Assembly (NCBI GenBank): GCA_017397885.1
Contig: JAFQHQ010000074.1
Coordinates: forward strand, 1 to 37,415
Reading direction: 5' to 3'
Origin: Clostridia bacterium
Lineage (GTDB): Bacteria > Bacillota > Clostridia > UMGS1810
DNA length: 37,415 nucleotides
Position 1 is the first letter of the stretch. Every line of letters begins with the position of its first letter. The position numbers and the translations under genes were made by a program. Below the pieces are notes generated by a model, which searched no databases, was not told the origin of the DNA, and saw only the letters and a list, made by a program, of their open reading frames with translations. This document shows positions 7,323 to 15,544 of the stretch, piece by piece.

Positions 7323-9116
7323 ATGTGTTCAATTTGTTTTATGGCAGATTTTAAATTTAATGATAATCTGAATCCGGGAATTCTGACAGTAATGGGAAAA
7401 ACCATGAGGCATCGCGGAGTTGACGAATCGGGGGTATTCCTGAGCAAAAATGTTCTCATGCACCATAACCGAATGCATGTTTCGGATACCTCGTGCCAAA
7501 AACAACCTCTTACCGTTATTTTTAATCAAAAAAAATATACTGTTGTTTGTGACGGTGAAATCTATAACAGCAATGAACTTAAATGTGAATTGGAGCAAAA
7601 TGGTGCAGTTTTCACTGTGGGCTGTGATGCGGAAGTTTTGCTTTGGTCATATATAATTTGGAAGGAAAATTGCACGGAACATCTGAATGGAATTTATTCA
7701 TTTGCAATTTATGACGAGGAAGAAGGGGTTGTATTCGTGGCAAGAGACCGTTTTGGCGTAAAACCGTTCTTTTATGCTTTTGTGGGAAGCACCCTCATAG
7801 CTGCATCCGAAATTAAAGCTATTCTGGCACATCCGGGCATAAAACCAAAGGTTGACAAAACCGGGCTTTGGCAGCTTTTGTTTCTCTCGCCTGTAACACT
7901 TAATTCCGTAACTGTTTTCAGAGATATTTACGAACTTGCCCCGGGTGAAAAAGCCACCTTCAGTCGAAACGGTCTTAAAATTGAAAAATACTGGAAGCTT
8001 GAAGCAAAACCTTTTTCAGATTCTAAAGAAGCAGCTTTTTTCAAAATAAATAAACTTTTGTGTGATTCGGTAAAACAAAAAATGCAAAGCAATGCACCCG
8101 GCTGTATCTTTTTTTCAGACAATTGTGCTTCCGCGACAATAGCCGCAATTACTGCAAAAAATCAAAGGGAAAAGGGAGAGAAAATTGATACATATTCATT
8201 TGAATTTGAGTCAAATCACGATGGCTTTTACGGCAACTTGACAAACTTTCTCGGTACAAATCATACTTCGGTTGCACTGTCGCCGGAAGAAGTGACGCAG
8301 TGCATTTGTGATTCGGTTATTGCATGTGACTATCCGGGTCATACAGCCTTTGATTCTTCGCTTCTTCATTACACAAGAGTTGTGAAGAAACATCATACAA
8401 CAGCACTTTGCGGCACGGGATGTGACGAAATATTCGGTATAAATCCCAATGTTTGCAATCAAGATGACATAAAAACCGAATTTTTTCCGTGGGTACCAAG
8501 CCCCTTTGCCAAACCAAAATTGTTTAAAGAAAACATTTCTTCTCCCAACGACGGTTTCAACTATCTTTTTGAAAAACTTAACAACGAAAAGAAGAATTAC
8601 AGTTTTTTGGAAGATGACAGTGTTGAAATGAAAAATTCCAGAATTTTCACCAATGTTTCTGTTAACTATTTACTGAAGTCGCTTCTTGAAACCCAAAACC
8701 GCATGAGTATGGCAAGCGGAATATCACTAAGATTTCCTTTTGCCGATTACAGTCTTGCCGAGTATGTCTATAATGTTTCTCCCGACATAAAGCACGATAG
8801 TGTGACTGAAAATTCTTTGCTTAAAAATGCAATGAAAGATTATTTGCCCGAATATGCTTTGAATCGTTCTAAATCGTTTGATGAAAAAAACATTGTTGGT
8901 GGTGAATATGAAAAAGCCGTAACAGAACTTTTGAAAAAGGAGCTTTCGAAAAAGGGGACTCTTTTTTATGAAATTGCCGACCGCGATAAAATAAATTCAA
9001 TGTTTATATCGGGAAAAGAAAACGGTTTTGGCGTGTTTGGAGCAAAAATAAATCTCATAACATGGCTGGTGCAGTTTGCCTATTGGCTTGAAAAATATGA
9101 AATTGTTCTCATATAA
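7323..9116 (+). CDS. Asparagine synthetase (AsnB) paralogue with degenerate synthetase motif
   Basis: The 597-residue product has the AsnB layout. The N-terminal glutaminase domain looks intact: nucleophile Cys2 (MCSI), RHRGVDESGVF, DGEIYN and ARDRFGVKPFFYA. The C-terminal synthetase domain should carry SGGLDSS, the PP-loop that binds ATP. Here the aligned segment reads SDNCASA (about residues 265-271), losing the glycines. The later LSGEGADELFGG block is also altered, to LCGTGCDEIFG. Conserved regions such as LLETQNRMSMASGISLRFPFAD remain, so this is a diverged paralogue and not a decayed frame. It may have lost ligase activity or do another amidotransfer. It follows the SASP gene; AsnO (YisO) of B. 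subtilis is an asparagine synthetase needed for sporulation, which makes a spore role plausible. Start ATG 7323 has AAAGGAAG upstream. Confidence 0.85.
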   Translation: MCSICFMADFKFNDNLNPGILTVMGKTMRHRGVDESGVFLSKNVLMHHNRMHVSDTSCQKQPLTVIFNQKKYTVVCDGEIYNSNELKCELEQNGAVFTVGCDAEVLLWSYIIWKENCTEHLNGIYSFAIYDEEEGVVFVARDRFGVKPFFYAFVGSTLIAASEIKAILAHPGIKPKVDKTGLWQLLFLSPVTLNSVTVFRDIYELAPGEKATFSRNGLKIEKYWKLEAKPFSDSKEAAFFKINKLLCDSVKQKMQSNAPGCIFFSDNCASATIAAITAKNQREKGEKIDTYSFEFESNHDGFYGNLTNFLGTNHTSVALSPEEVTQCICDSVIACDYPGHTAFDSSLLHYTRVVKKHHTTALCGTGCDEIFGINPNVCNQDDIKTEFFPWVPSPFAKPKLFKENISSPNDGFNYLFEKLNNEKKNYSFLEDDSVEMKNSRIFTNVSVNYLLKSLLETQNRMSMASGISLRFPFADYSLAEYVYNVSPDIKHDSVTENSLLKNAMKDYLPEYALNRSKSFDEKNIVGGEYEKAVTELLKKELSKKGTLFYEIADRDKINSMFISGKENGFGVFGAKINLITWLVQFAYWLEKYEIVLI

Positions 9117-9162
9117 AAGCATAAAAAATGCGTGAAATAATTTGCTTCTTCCTTTTTTAGTG

Positions 9163-10275
9163 TCAGTTTAGCGACATACTGTTATTGAGCAGTGATGTGC
9201 TGTATGCAAACAGTACATCACTGTTTGTAAAATCCACAAAGTGCTCAAGTGCATAACTTTTGATATATCTTATATCTGCAAGGATGATTTTTTTGTAGCC
9301 GCCTGCAAGGAGCGGTGCCAGCGAACTTGCAAACGAGTCTCTGAAAATGACAAGTTCCTTGTCGCTTTCAGAGTTTGGATTTTCAATCTCAACAATGGCT
9401 TTGCTTCCGGATAGAAACATTTCATAAGGGTCTTTTCCCAATGCTTTTTCACTGTCATACAATTTTCCTTCATAAGTGTTGCCGAAGTCATCATAATATG
9501 TTATCTTGCAATTGTCGATTGTGTCGTTTGTAAGATAAAAAATTGTATCGGGCTTCGGATTTAATCCCGATTGTCCGGCATACACTCCGTAAAACGGTTT
9601 TGAAACCGTATTTATTTCATAGTCGGATAATGATAATTCAGTTCCTGTTTTTTCAGCAATCCTAAGGGCAATATCTGTGATTTTTTCTTGTCTCCAGTGA
9701 GAATCGGTTTTGTAATAGTCATCGGCATCAAGGAGATCTCTTATCTCAATATATTCCATGAACGGAACTTTATTTTTGAAATTTTCGATAAATGTGTCAT
9801 AATCCATAGACGGATACCCGTTTTTTTCGGCCAAAACATAGTTTTTATCGGGTATGATTGTAAGATAGACATTTCCGACTTTGTCTTTGATGAAATTGTT
9901 ATAAATATATGTGAATTTTTCGGCGGCATGCTCTGTCATGGCGTGGTTTTCTTCGGGGTCGAGTTTTGACAAATGCCCCTTAACCGAAAATATTTCATTG
10001 TTATCCTTTTTGCCGAGAATTTCTGTGATAAAATGCGCCTTTATGCTACGGAAACTTTCTCTTTTCGGAAACTGATCCGCCATATAGGTTTCAAATTTTT
10101 CCGCAAAATCTCCTGAAGAAATATTTTCGGAATTTAAAAGAGGTTTTTTGGCAAGTTCTCGCCGTTCACTGTCCGAAAAGACTTTTTTCGGGGATATTAT
10201 AAAAATCAAGGATAACGAACATATTGTAAGTGAGAAAATAACAGTCGTGATAATATTTATAAGATTTTTATTCAT
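9163..10275 (-). CDS. DHHW/AlgJ-like exported protein of a surface O-acetylation system
   Basis: The 370-residue product has one N-terminal membrane or signal segment (about residues 5-27), followed by SDSERRELAKKPLL, typical of the DHHW family. The SGNH-like catalytic set is visible as DSHW (about 191-194) and FRDSFASS with Ser near 314. These proteins (AlgJ, AlgX and relatives) act outside the membrane and transfer acetyl groups to polysaccharides passed from an MBOAT partner. The partner gene lies 16 bp upstream on the same strand. ATG 10275 is chosen because CACCGGAGGTT directly precedes it. The longer frame to 10335 would overlap the MBOAT gene. Confidence 0.85.
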   Translation of the reverse strand: MNKNLINIITTVIFSLTICSLSLIFIISPKKVFSDSERRELAKKPLLNSENISSGDFAEKFETYMADQFPKRESFRSIKAHFITEILGKKDNNEIFSVKGHLSKLDPEENHAMTEHAAEKFTYIYNNFIKDKVGNVYLTIIPDKNYVLAEKNGYPSMDYDTFIENFKNKVPFMEYIEIRDLLDADDYYKTDSHWRQEKITDIALRIAEKTGTELSLSDYEINTVSKPFYGVYAGQSGLNPKPDTIFYLTNDTIDNCKITYYDDFGNTYEGKLYDSEKALGKDPYEMFLSGSKAIVEIENPNSESDKELVIFRDSFASSLAPLLAGGYKKIILADIRYIKSYALEHFVDFTNSDVLFAYSTSLLNNSMSLN

Positions 10276-10291
10276 TTTATAACCTCCGGTG

Positions 10292-11695
10292 TCAGAATTT
10301 AAAATACAAAAACGGATTGAAAGAGCCGTCAACAAGGTAGGCAGTGCAGACTGTAAATAATGTCAAAATGAAAATGATTTCACTAACTTCTAACGTGTTT
10401 TTTGCTAATTTCGATGTGGCAATTGCCGGTTGCATTTTCTTTAGAAGCGCAGCAGAAATTATAAGTCCGAGGATCAAAGTGGGAGCAAAGCTTTTTAAAT
10501 AATAGATACTTTCCGGCGAGACAAGCGGCAGTTTAGAAAGCGAAAACATTGATGCAAGGTGGGTTAGTGCAGCATTTGGAGAATCTGTGGCAAAAATAAC
10601 AAAGCTGACGGTTATAAAAAAGAATACATATATGTGACTTAAAATTTTTCGCTTCCCCAAAAATTTTAAAAGGAAAAATTTTTCAATTATAAGAAGAATT
10701 GCGAAATATATTCCCCACAACACAAAATTCCACTCGGCTCCGTGCCAGAAACCTGTAAGCATCCACACGGTGAAAATGTTTAAAAGCATTTTTGGTTTTG
10801 AACATCTGCTTCCGCCAAGGGGGATATATACATAATCACGAAACCATGATCCGAGTGTTATGTGCCATCTCCGCCAGAAATCGGTAATGGTTTTTGATGC
10901 AAACGGATATCGAAAGTTTTCGGGGAAATTGAATCCGAATATTTTGCCAAGACCAATAGCCATGTCGCTGTATCCGGAAAAATCAAAATAAATTTGAAGC
11001 ATGAAAGAAATTATATATATCCAGAAAAACAGCACAGTTTTTTCACTGCTTTGGTTAAACAGTGCGCATAGTTCGCCGAAACTGTTTGCAAGTATAATTT
11101 TTTTTGAAAGTCCGTAGATAAAACGTTTTATTCCATATGCAATTTTTTCAAAGCTGTGTGTCCTTTGAGAAAGCTCTTTTTCAATGTGAGTATATCGTAC
11201 AATGGGACCTGCAATAAGCTGCGGGAAAAATGATATATATGTCGCAAGATTTATAAAATTTTTCTGCGCTTTGGTGTTTCCGCGGTAAACGTCCACTGTG
11301 TAGCTGAGAATCTGAAAAGTATAAAAGCTTATGCCGATTGGCAAAACAACATTGAGAAGCGGAACGGAAATTCCAAATATTTTGCTGAAGTTTTCGATGA
11401 AAAAGTTTGCATACTTAAAGTAAAACAGTGTAGAAAGACTTGAAATTACCGAAAGCACGGTGAGAGATTTTGACAGAAGCGGTCTTTCATTAAACTTTTC
11501 TATGAGTATTCCGAATACATATCCCATAATTATTGATACAAGCATAACAGCAACAAAGCGCGGTTCTCCCCATGCATAAAATACAAGGCTCGAAACCAGA
11601 AGCACAAAATTCTTTGTCTGTTTTGGAGAAATAAAATAAAGCAGAGTAACACACGGCAAAAACATATATAAAAATGTCAGACTTGAAAACAGCAT
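10292..11695 (-). CDS. MBOAT family O-acyltransferase (AlgI-like)
   Basis: The 467-residue polytopic membrane protein opens MLFSSLTFLYMFLPCV and LVFYAWGEPRF, as AlgI and related proteins do. The MBOAT core is clear: DFSGYSDMAIGLGKIFGF, NFRYPFASKTITDFWRRWHITLGSWFRDYVYIPLGG, and the catalytic-His motif TGFWHGAEWNFVLWG (His about 318). The family passes acyl groups, usually acetyl, across the membrane onto cell-surface polymers. It forms a two-gene operon with the DHHW protein that follows. GAGGTGG precedes ATG 11695. The polymer modified is not identifiable here because no glycosyltransferase or polymerase gene is nearby. Confidence 0.92.
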   Translation of the reverse strand: MLFSSLTFLYMFLPCVTLLYFISPKQTKNFVLLVSSLVFYAWGEPRFVAVMLVSIIMGYVFGILIEKFNERPLLSKSLTVLSVISSLSTLFYFKYANFFIENFSKIFGISVPLLNVVLPIGISFYTFQILSYTVDVYRGNTKAQKNFINLATYISFFPQLIAGPIVRYTHIEKELSQRTHSFEKIAYGIKRFIYGLSKKIILANSFGELCALFNQSSEKTVLFFWIYIISFMLQIYFDFSGYSDMAIGLGKIFGFNFPENFRYPFASKTITDFWRRWHITLGSWFRDYVYIPLGGSRCSKPKMLLNIFTVWMLTGFWHGAEWNFVLWGIYFAILLIIEKFFLLKFLGKRKILSHIYVFFFITVSFVIFATDSPNAALTHLASMFSLSKLPLVSPESIYYLKSFAPTLILGLIISAALLKKMQPAIATSKLAKNTLEVSEIIFILTLFTVCTAYLVDGSFNPFLYFKF

Positions 11696-11732
11696 AAAAC
11701 CACCTCAAAAATGATTTGTTTATGTTTTTCTC

Positions 11733-11766
11733 AAAACCCGAACCGCAAAAGGCCGGTCCGGGTTTT
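11733..11766 (-). terminator. Terminator between the lipoprotein and the MBOAT gene
   Basis: AAAACCCG (11733-11740) pairs with CGGGTTTT (11759-11766). An inner ACCG/CGGT pair lies at 11742-11745 and 11754-11757. In the minus direction it ends the lipoprotein transcript and separates it from the MBOAT operon. Confidence 0.7.
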
Positions 11767-11774
11767 AGATTTAT

Positions 11775-12554
11775 TTATTCAAAAGCTTTAGGACACATCA
11801 CAAAAAGCACTTTATTGTCAATTGAATGACAAAGCATTTCCTCGGCTTCAACGCATATGTTCCACCTGAGATTTGCATTTTCTTTGAGTGTTGTTACCAG
11901 GCTTTTTGCAGCAGAAGAGTCCTGTGTAGTGAAAACATAGCCGACAAAAGGTATTGAACCTATTACCGGCGCAAACATCACACCTTCCGAAAAACCTTTA
12001 ATCTCGGCATTGTCGAATCCGTTTAAAAGTCCCTCTTCAACGGGCATTGTGGCGCCGCTGAACTGCATTACAGGGTTTTCAAGAAGCTTATTTGCAATCT
12101 CTTCTGCACTTTTCGATGGTGATGAAGCCATTATGTTTTTAAAATCCGACAAAATAACATTTCCAACCGTTGAATTGTCAACCGTCGGCTCTGAAGGTGT
12201 CGGGTTAGGTTCGGGTTTTGATTCCGGCGATTGATTTCCGGGCTTTGCGGCAGGAGTGTTTTGTGTTGGCTTTGAAGAACTTACATCATTTTGAGTGCTT
12301 TGGATTGGGGGCTTTTCTTCCAAATCAACGGTGTTTGAAGTCTCTTCATCATCTTTCGGATTGGCTTCGTTGTCTTCTTCGAATTCGTCTTCGTTTGAGG
12401 AAAGTGCAGAATCTTCATGTTCTTGTGTTTCGATGTCAGAGGTTTGCGATGATTCAGGCTCTGAATTGTCAACAGGTTCGTTTTTCTTATTTGAACACGC
12501 AACAAGACTGAAAATTAATGTGAGCACGAGAGTCATTGATAATATTTTTTTCAT
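11775..12554 (-). CDS. Acidic lipoprotein with disordered linker
   Basis: The 259-residue product starts with a lipoprotein signal peptide ending in the lipobox LVAC (Cys20). Residues about 21-130 are low-complexity and rich in Glu, Asp, Ser and Pro, typical of a flexible spacer at the cell surface. The C-terminal domain (about 130-259, for example NVILSDFKNIMASSPSKSAEEIANKLLEN) is small and I do not recognise it. AAAGGAGC lies ahead of ATG 12554. A hairpin with a U-run sits in the leader at 12584-12613. Its role next to the acetylation pair is unknown. Confidence 0.75.
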   Translation of the reverse strand: MKKILSMTLVLTLIFSLVACSNKKNEPVDNSEPESSQTSDIETQEHEDSALSSNEDEFEEDNEANPKDDEETSNTVDLEEKPPIQSTQNDVSSSKPTQNTPAAKPGNQSPESKPEPNPTPSEPTVDNSTVGNVILSDFKNIMASSPSKSAEEIANKLLENPVMQFSGATMPVEEGLLNGFDNAEIKGFSEGVMFAPVIGSIPFVGYVFTTQDSSAAKSLVTTLKENANLRWNICVEAEEMLCHSIDNKVLFVMCPKAFE

Positions 12555-12573
12555 TTTTAAGTCTGCTCCTTTG

Positions 12574-12613
12574 CAAAAAAATAAGTCATCGACGTTGAAT
12601 TATGTCGATGACT
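12574..12613 (-). terminator. Hairpin with U-run: terminator of the TetR gene or attenuator of the lipoprotein
   Basis: AGTCATCGAC (12584-12593) and GTCGATGACT (12604-12613) form a perfect 10-bp stem with a 10-nt loop. On the minus strand it is followed by TTATTTTTTT, as in an intrinsic terminator. It lies about 20 bases ahead of the lipoprotein start. It therefore either ends the TetR transcript or attenuates lipoprotein transcription begun at the TATTATATATA-like sequence near 12630-12620. Confidence 0.6.
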
Positions 12614-12692
12614 GCTTGCTATATATAATACAAAAAAGTCGTGAAAAAAGTTTCATAAAATCCAAAAAATATTGCAGGTAATTTATGTCAAA

Positions 12693-13256
12693 TCAAAGCT
12701 GTTTTTCAATTGATGCTCTTATCATGTTAATGGTATGGTCTGAATTTTCAAGTTCGCCGTTATCTATCATGGCTGTAGCTCCGTAAAGGATTGAACGTAT
12801 GGCAAATACAGCGGTGGTTTTGTTGAAATCATCATTGTTTTCCCAAAGAAGGTCGAGCAACGAAGAAATTTTGTCTGTAATCTCAGACATAATGTTGTAG
12901 CCGAAAGACCCCACTGACTGAGGTTTGAGCATGAGCACCGAATGAAAATTGGGATTGGCAATCCAGAATTTTACATATGAAATGCAAATTTCAATAAGTT
13001 CCTTTTTGGGATTGTCGGAAAAAAGCTCCGATACCTGATTTTGCAAAAGATGCCATTGCTTGTGAATGTAGAGTGCAATTTCCGAAATAAAGTCTTCTTT
13101 GCTTTTAAAATGCTTGTAGGGGGCAGCGCATGATACATTGCAAAGGGATGCCACACGCCTCAGCGAAAAATCACCGACTCCGTGGTTTTCAATTTCTTGC
13201 ATTCCTGCAATAATGAGCTTTTGTTTAACAGTTTCAAATCCATCATAAATATCCAT
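12693..13256 (-). CDS. TetR family transcriptional regulator
   Basis: The 187-residue product carries the N-terminal TetR helix-turn-helix (about 10-60): KLIIAGMQEIENHGVGDFSLRRVASLCNVSCAAPYKHFKSKEDF. The C-terminal part is the all-helical ligand-binding and dimer domain. It is divergently transcribed from the aro operon, and its GAGG ribosome site precedes ATG 13256. It could control its own promoter, the adjacent lipoprotein or the aro operon. The operator-like palindrome at 13386-13402 lies at the aro promoter, about 70 bp from the TetR promoter. Confidence 0.9.
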   Translation of the reverse strand: MDIYDGFETVKQKLIIAGMQEIENHGVGDFSLRRVASLCNVSCAAPYKHFKSKEDFISEIALYIHKQWHLLQNQVSELFSDNPKKELIEICISYVKFWIANPNFHSVLMLKPQSVGSFGYNIMSEITDKISSLLDLLWENNDDFNKTTAVFAIRSILYGATAMIDNGELENSDHTINMIRASIEKQL

Positions 13257-13287
13257 GATAAAAACCTCATATTATTTTTATTGATTT

Positions 13288-13316
13288 AGTATAACATAAA
13301 ATTGTGGAATAATCAA
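13288..13316 (-). promoter_or_regulatory. Promoter of the TetR gene
   Basis: On the minus strand, TTGATT (13316-13311) and TATACT (13293-13288) are separated by 17 bp and lie about 32 bp ahead of the start codon. Confidence 0.6.
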
Positions 13317-13341
13317 TACGAGGAAATATTTAAAAAAACAC

Positions 13342-13369
13342 TTGACAAATAAAAATAAAGTGGTATAAT
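13342..13369 (+). promoter_or_regulatory. Promoter of the aromatic amino acid operon
   Basis: TTGACA (13342-13347) and TATAAT (13364-13369) with a 16-bp spacer place the start of transcription near 13376. The leader is only about 44 nt, too short for a T-box or a leader-peptide attenuator. Confidence 0.8.
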
Positions 13370-13385
13370 ACATTTAACAAGTGCA

Positions 13386-13402
13386 AGTTAACAGTGTTAA
13401 CT
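13386..13402 (+). promoter_or_regulatory. Operator-like palindrome in the aro operon leader
   Basis: AGTTAACAGTGTTAACT is a perfect 8-bp inverted repeat around one central base. It sits about 10 bp after the predicted transcription start. A repressor bound here would block the operon. Candidates are the divergent TetR protein, or a regulator that also sees the similar site at 1379-1394. Confidence 0.6.
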
Positions 13403-13419
13403 TTGATTGGGAGGTCAAT

Positions 13420-14523
13420 ATGGATAAACTTCAGTCAGCAAGAGAAATTATAAATAAAGTAGACAAAGAAATGGCGAAACTGTTTTGTGAGCGCATGGAG
13501 GCGGCAAAGCTTGTTGCCGAACACAAAAAGGAACACGGTATGCCGATTTTTGATGCTAAAAGAGAAGCAGAAGTTATCGAGAAAAATTCTTTGCTGGTTG
13601 ATGATGAAGAACTCAGAGGCTTTTATGTTAATTACATAAAATCTCTTATGGATATTTCAAAAAACTATCAGCATAAACTTCTTGAGGGCGCCCGCATTGC
13701 CTACAGTGGTGTTGAAGGTGCATTTGCCTATATTGCCGCCAAACGCATTTTCCCCGATGCAACTCTAAAATCCTATGCAAGCTTTGAAGAAGCCTATGCA
13801 TCGGTTGTCAGCGGTGAATGCGACAGCGTTGTTTTGCCTGTTGAAAACAGCTATGCAGGCGAAGTTGCTCAGGTTGCAGATCTTATGTTTGAAGGTTCAC
13901 TTTTTGTTAACGGTATCTATGATCTTCACATAACTCATAATTTGCTCGGTGTTCAAGATGCCGAAATATCCGACATAAAAACCGTAATCAGTCATCCTCA
14001 GGCTCTCAGTCAATGTGCAGATTACATTAAAAGAAAAGATTTTTCTTCGATTCAGGCTTCAAACACAGCAATGGCTGCTCAAAAGGTTTCCGACCAAAAT
14101 GACAAATCTGTTGCCGCAATTGCCAGTCGTGATACCGCAAAGCTCTATAACCTCAAAGTTTTGGATCATCACATTAACACAAGTAATACCAACGTGACAC
14201 GATTTGCAGTTTTTTCAAGAGCTGAAAATTCTTCTCCTGCGATGAATGATTTCATTCTCATGTTCACGGTTAACAACGAGGCAGGCGCTCTTGCAAGTGC
14301 AATCAACATAATCGGAAAATACGGTTTTAACATGAAAGCTCTTCGAAGCCGTCCCATAAAAGAAGTTAACTGGCAATATTATTTTTATGTCGAAGCCGAA
14401 GGCGATATTTCCGGTAAAATAGGGGAGATAATGCTTTCCGAGCTTTCTGAGTGCTGTGATAAGGTAAAGGTTGTGGGACGTTTTTCAGGCGAAACAATTC
14501 TTTCCGACGAGGAGGAACAATAA
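13420..14523 (+). CDS. pheA: Bifunctional chorismate mutase / prephenate dehydratase (P-protein)
   Basis: The 367-residue product has three domains. Residues 1-88 are an AroQ-type chorismate mutase (LQSAREIINKVDKEMAKLFCERM). Residues about 90-275 are prephenate dehydratase, with AYSGVEGAFAYIAA, LPVENSYAGEV, SHPQALSQC and the catalytic NVTRFAVF. The last 85 residues are an ACT domain containing GALASAINIIGKYGFNMKALRSRP, which binds phenylalanine for feedback inhibition in this family. It turns chorismate into phenylpyruvate. GGGAGG (13409-13414) fixes ATG 13420. It is the first gene of the operon and overlaps aroB by one base (TAATG). Confidence 0.96.
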   Translation: MDKLQSAREIINKVDKEMAKLFCERMEAAKLVAEHKKEHGMPIFDAKREAEVIEKNSLLVDDEELRGFYVNYIKSLMDISKNYQHKLLEGARIAYSGVEGAFAYIAAKRIFPDATLKSYASFEEAYASVVSGECDSVVLPVENSYAGEVAQVADLMFEGSLFVNGIYDLHITHNLLGVQDAEISDIKTVISHPQALSQCADYIKRKDFSSIQASNTAMAAQKVSDQNDKSVAAIASRDTAKLYNLKVLDHHINTSNTNVTRFAVFSRAENSSPAMNDFILMFTVNNEAGALASAINIIGKYGFNMKALRSRPIKEVNWQYYFYVEAEGDISGKIGEIMLSELSECCDKVKVVGRFSGETILSDEEEQ

Positions 14524-15542
14524 TGAACATTCACATGAATCTTGGCGAAAACAGCTATGATATAAAAGTTGAAAGAGGAATCTTGAAAAAGGTTTCCGAG
14601 GAACTCAATCTTAACCGAAAGGTTTTTGTTATAACCGACAGCGGTGTTCCGAAGCAATATGCCCAAGCCGTTGCCGCTCAATGCAAAGATGGTCACATTG
14701 CAACTGTTGAAACCGGTGAAGAGTCGAAAAGCATTGCGGTTTTCGAAAGTCTTCTCAAAAAGATGCTTGAGCTTGGCTTCACACGGGGTGATTGTGTAGT
14801 TGCAGTCGGCGGTGGAGTTGTGGGTGACCTTTCGGGTTTTGTTGCGTCGGCATATATGCGAGGTGTCGATTTCTATAACATTCCCACAACCGTTCTTTCG
14901 CAAATTGATTCCTCAATCGGAGGCAAGGTTGCAGTTAACGTGGACGGCATCAAAAACATTGTGGGTGCATTTTATCAACCCAAAAAGGTTATCATTGACC
15001 CCGATGTTTTGTCAACTCTTCCTCAAAGACAAATTTCAAACGGTCTTTCGGAAGCGGTTAAAATGTCTCTCACATTCAATGAAGAAATTTTCAGAATTTT
15101 TGAAAACGAAAACCCATGGGATAACATCGATAAAATTATCATAGAATCTTTAAAGCTCAAAAAGTTTGTTGTTGAGCAAGACGAAAAAGAATCCGGACTC
15201 CGAAAAGTTTTAAATTTCGGACATACCATCGGTCATGCAATCGAAAGCGATACGAATCTGTCGGAGTTATATCATGGCGAATGTGTGGCATTGGGCATGA
15301 TTCCAATGTGCAGTGAAATTGTTCGTCAAAGACTCATCCCGGTGCTTCAAAAGCTTAATCTTCCCACCAAGGTTTCTTGTAATCCCGATGCTGTCATTGA
15401 AGCAATGAGTCATGATAAAAAAGTTAAAAACGGCAAAGTGACAGCAATTTTTGTTGAAAAAGCGGGAAGCTATGTAATGAAGGATATGCCATGCGATGAA
15501 CTCAAAGCAGGCATAGAACTTGTTCGGGAAAAGGGAGAGTAA
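14523..15542 (+). CDS. aroB: 3-dehydroquinate synthase
   Basis: The 339-residue product makes 3-dehydroquinate from DAHP, the second shikimate step, using NAD and a divalent metal. Key blocks are AVGGGVVGDLSGFVASAYMRGV, IPTTVLSQIDSSIGGKVAVN, the metal-site region GLSEAVKMSLT and NFGHTIGHAIE. It is slightly shorter than the E. coli enzyme (362) but has all blocks. Start ATG 14523 overlaps the pheA stop, implying translational coupling. Confidence 0.96.
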   Translation: MNIHMNLGENSYDIKVERGILKKVSEELNLNRKVFVITDSGVPKQYAQAVAAQCKDGHIATVETGEESKSIAVFESLLKKMLELGFTRGDCVVAVGGGVVGDLSGFVASAYMRGVDFYNIPTTVLSQIDSSIGGKVAVNVDGIKNIVGAFYQPKKVIIDPDVLSTLPQRQISNGLSEAVKMSLTFNEEIFRIFENENPWDNIDKIIIESLKLKKFVVEQDEKESGLRKVLNFGHTIGHAIESDTNLSELYHGECVALGMIPMCSEIVRQRLIPVLQKLNLPTKVSCNPDAVIEAMSHDKKVKNGKVTAIFVEKAGSYVMKDMPCDELKAGIELVREKGE

Positions 15543-15544
15543 TT

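Noticed and set aside
9688-9969. Plus-strand ORF opposite the DHHW gene
   Set aside because: It is the antisense shadow of a clear gene, with no ribosome site and low-complexity hydrophobic translation.
13257-13419. T-box or leader-peptide attenuator before the Phe/Tyr operon
   Set aside because: The predicted leader is only about 44 nt and holds a palindrome, not a T-box stem set or a Phe/Tyr-rich short ORF.
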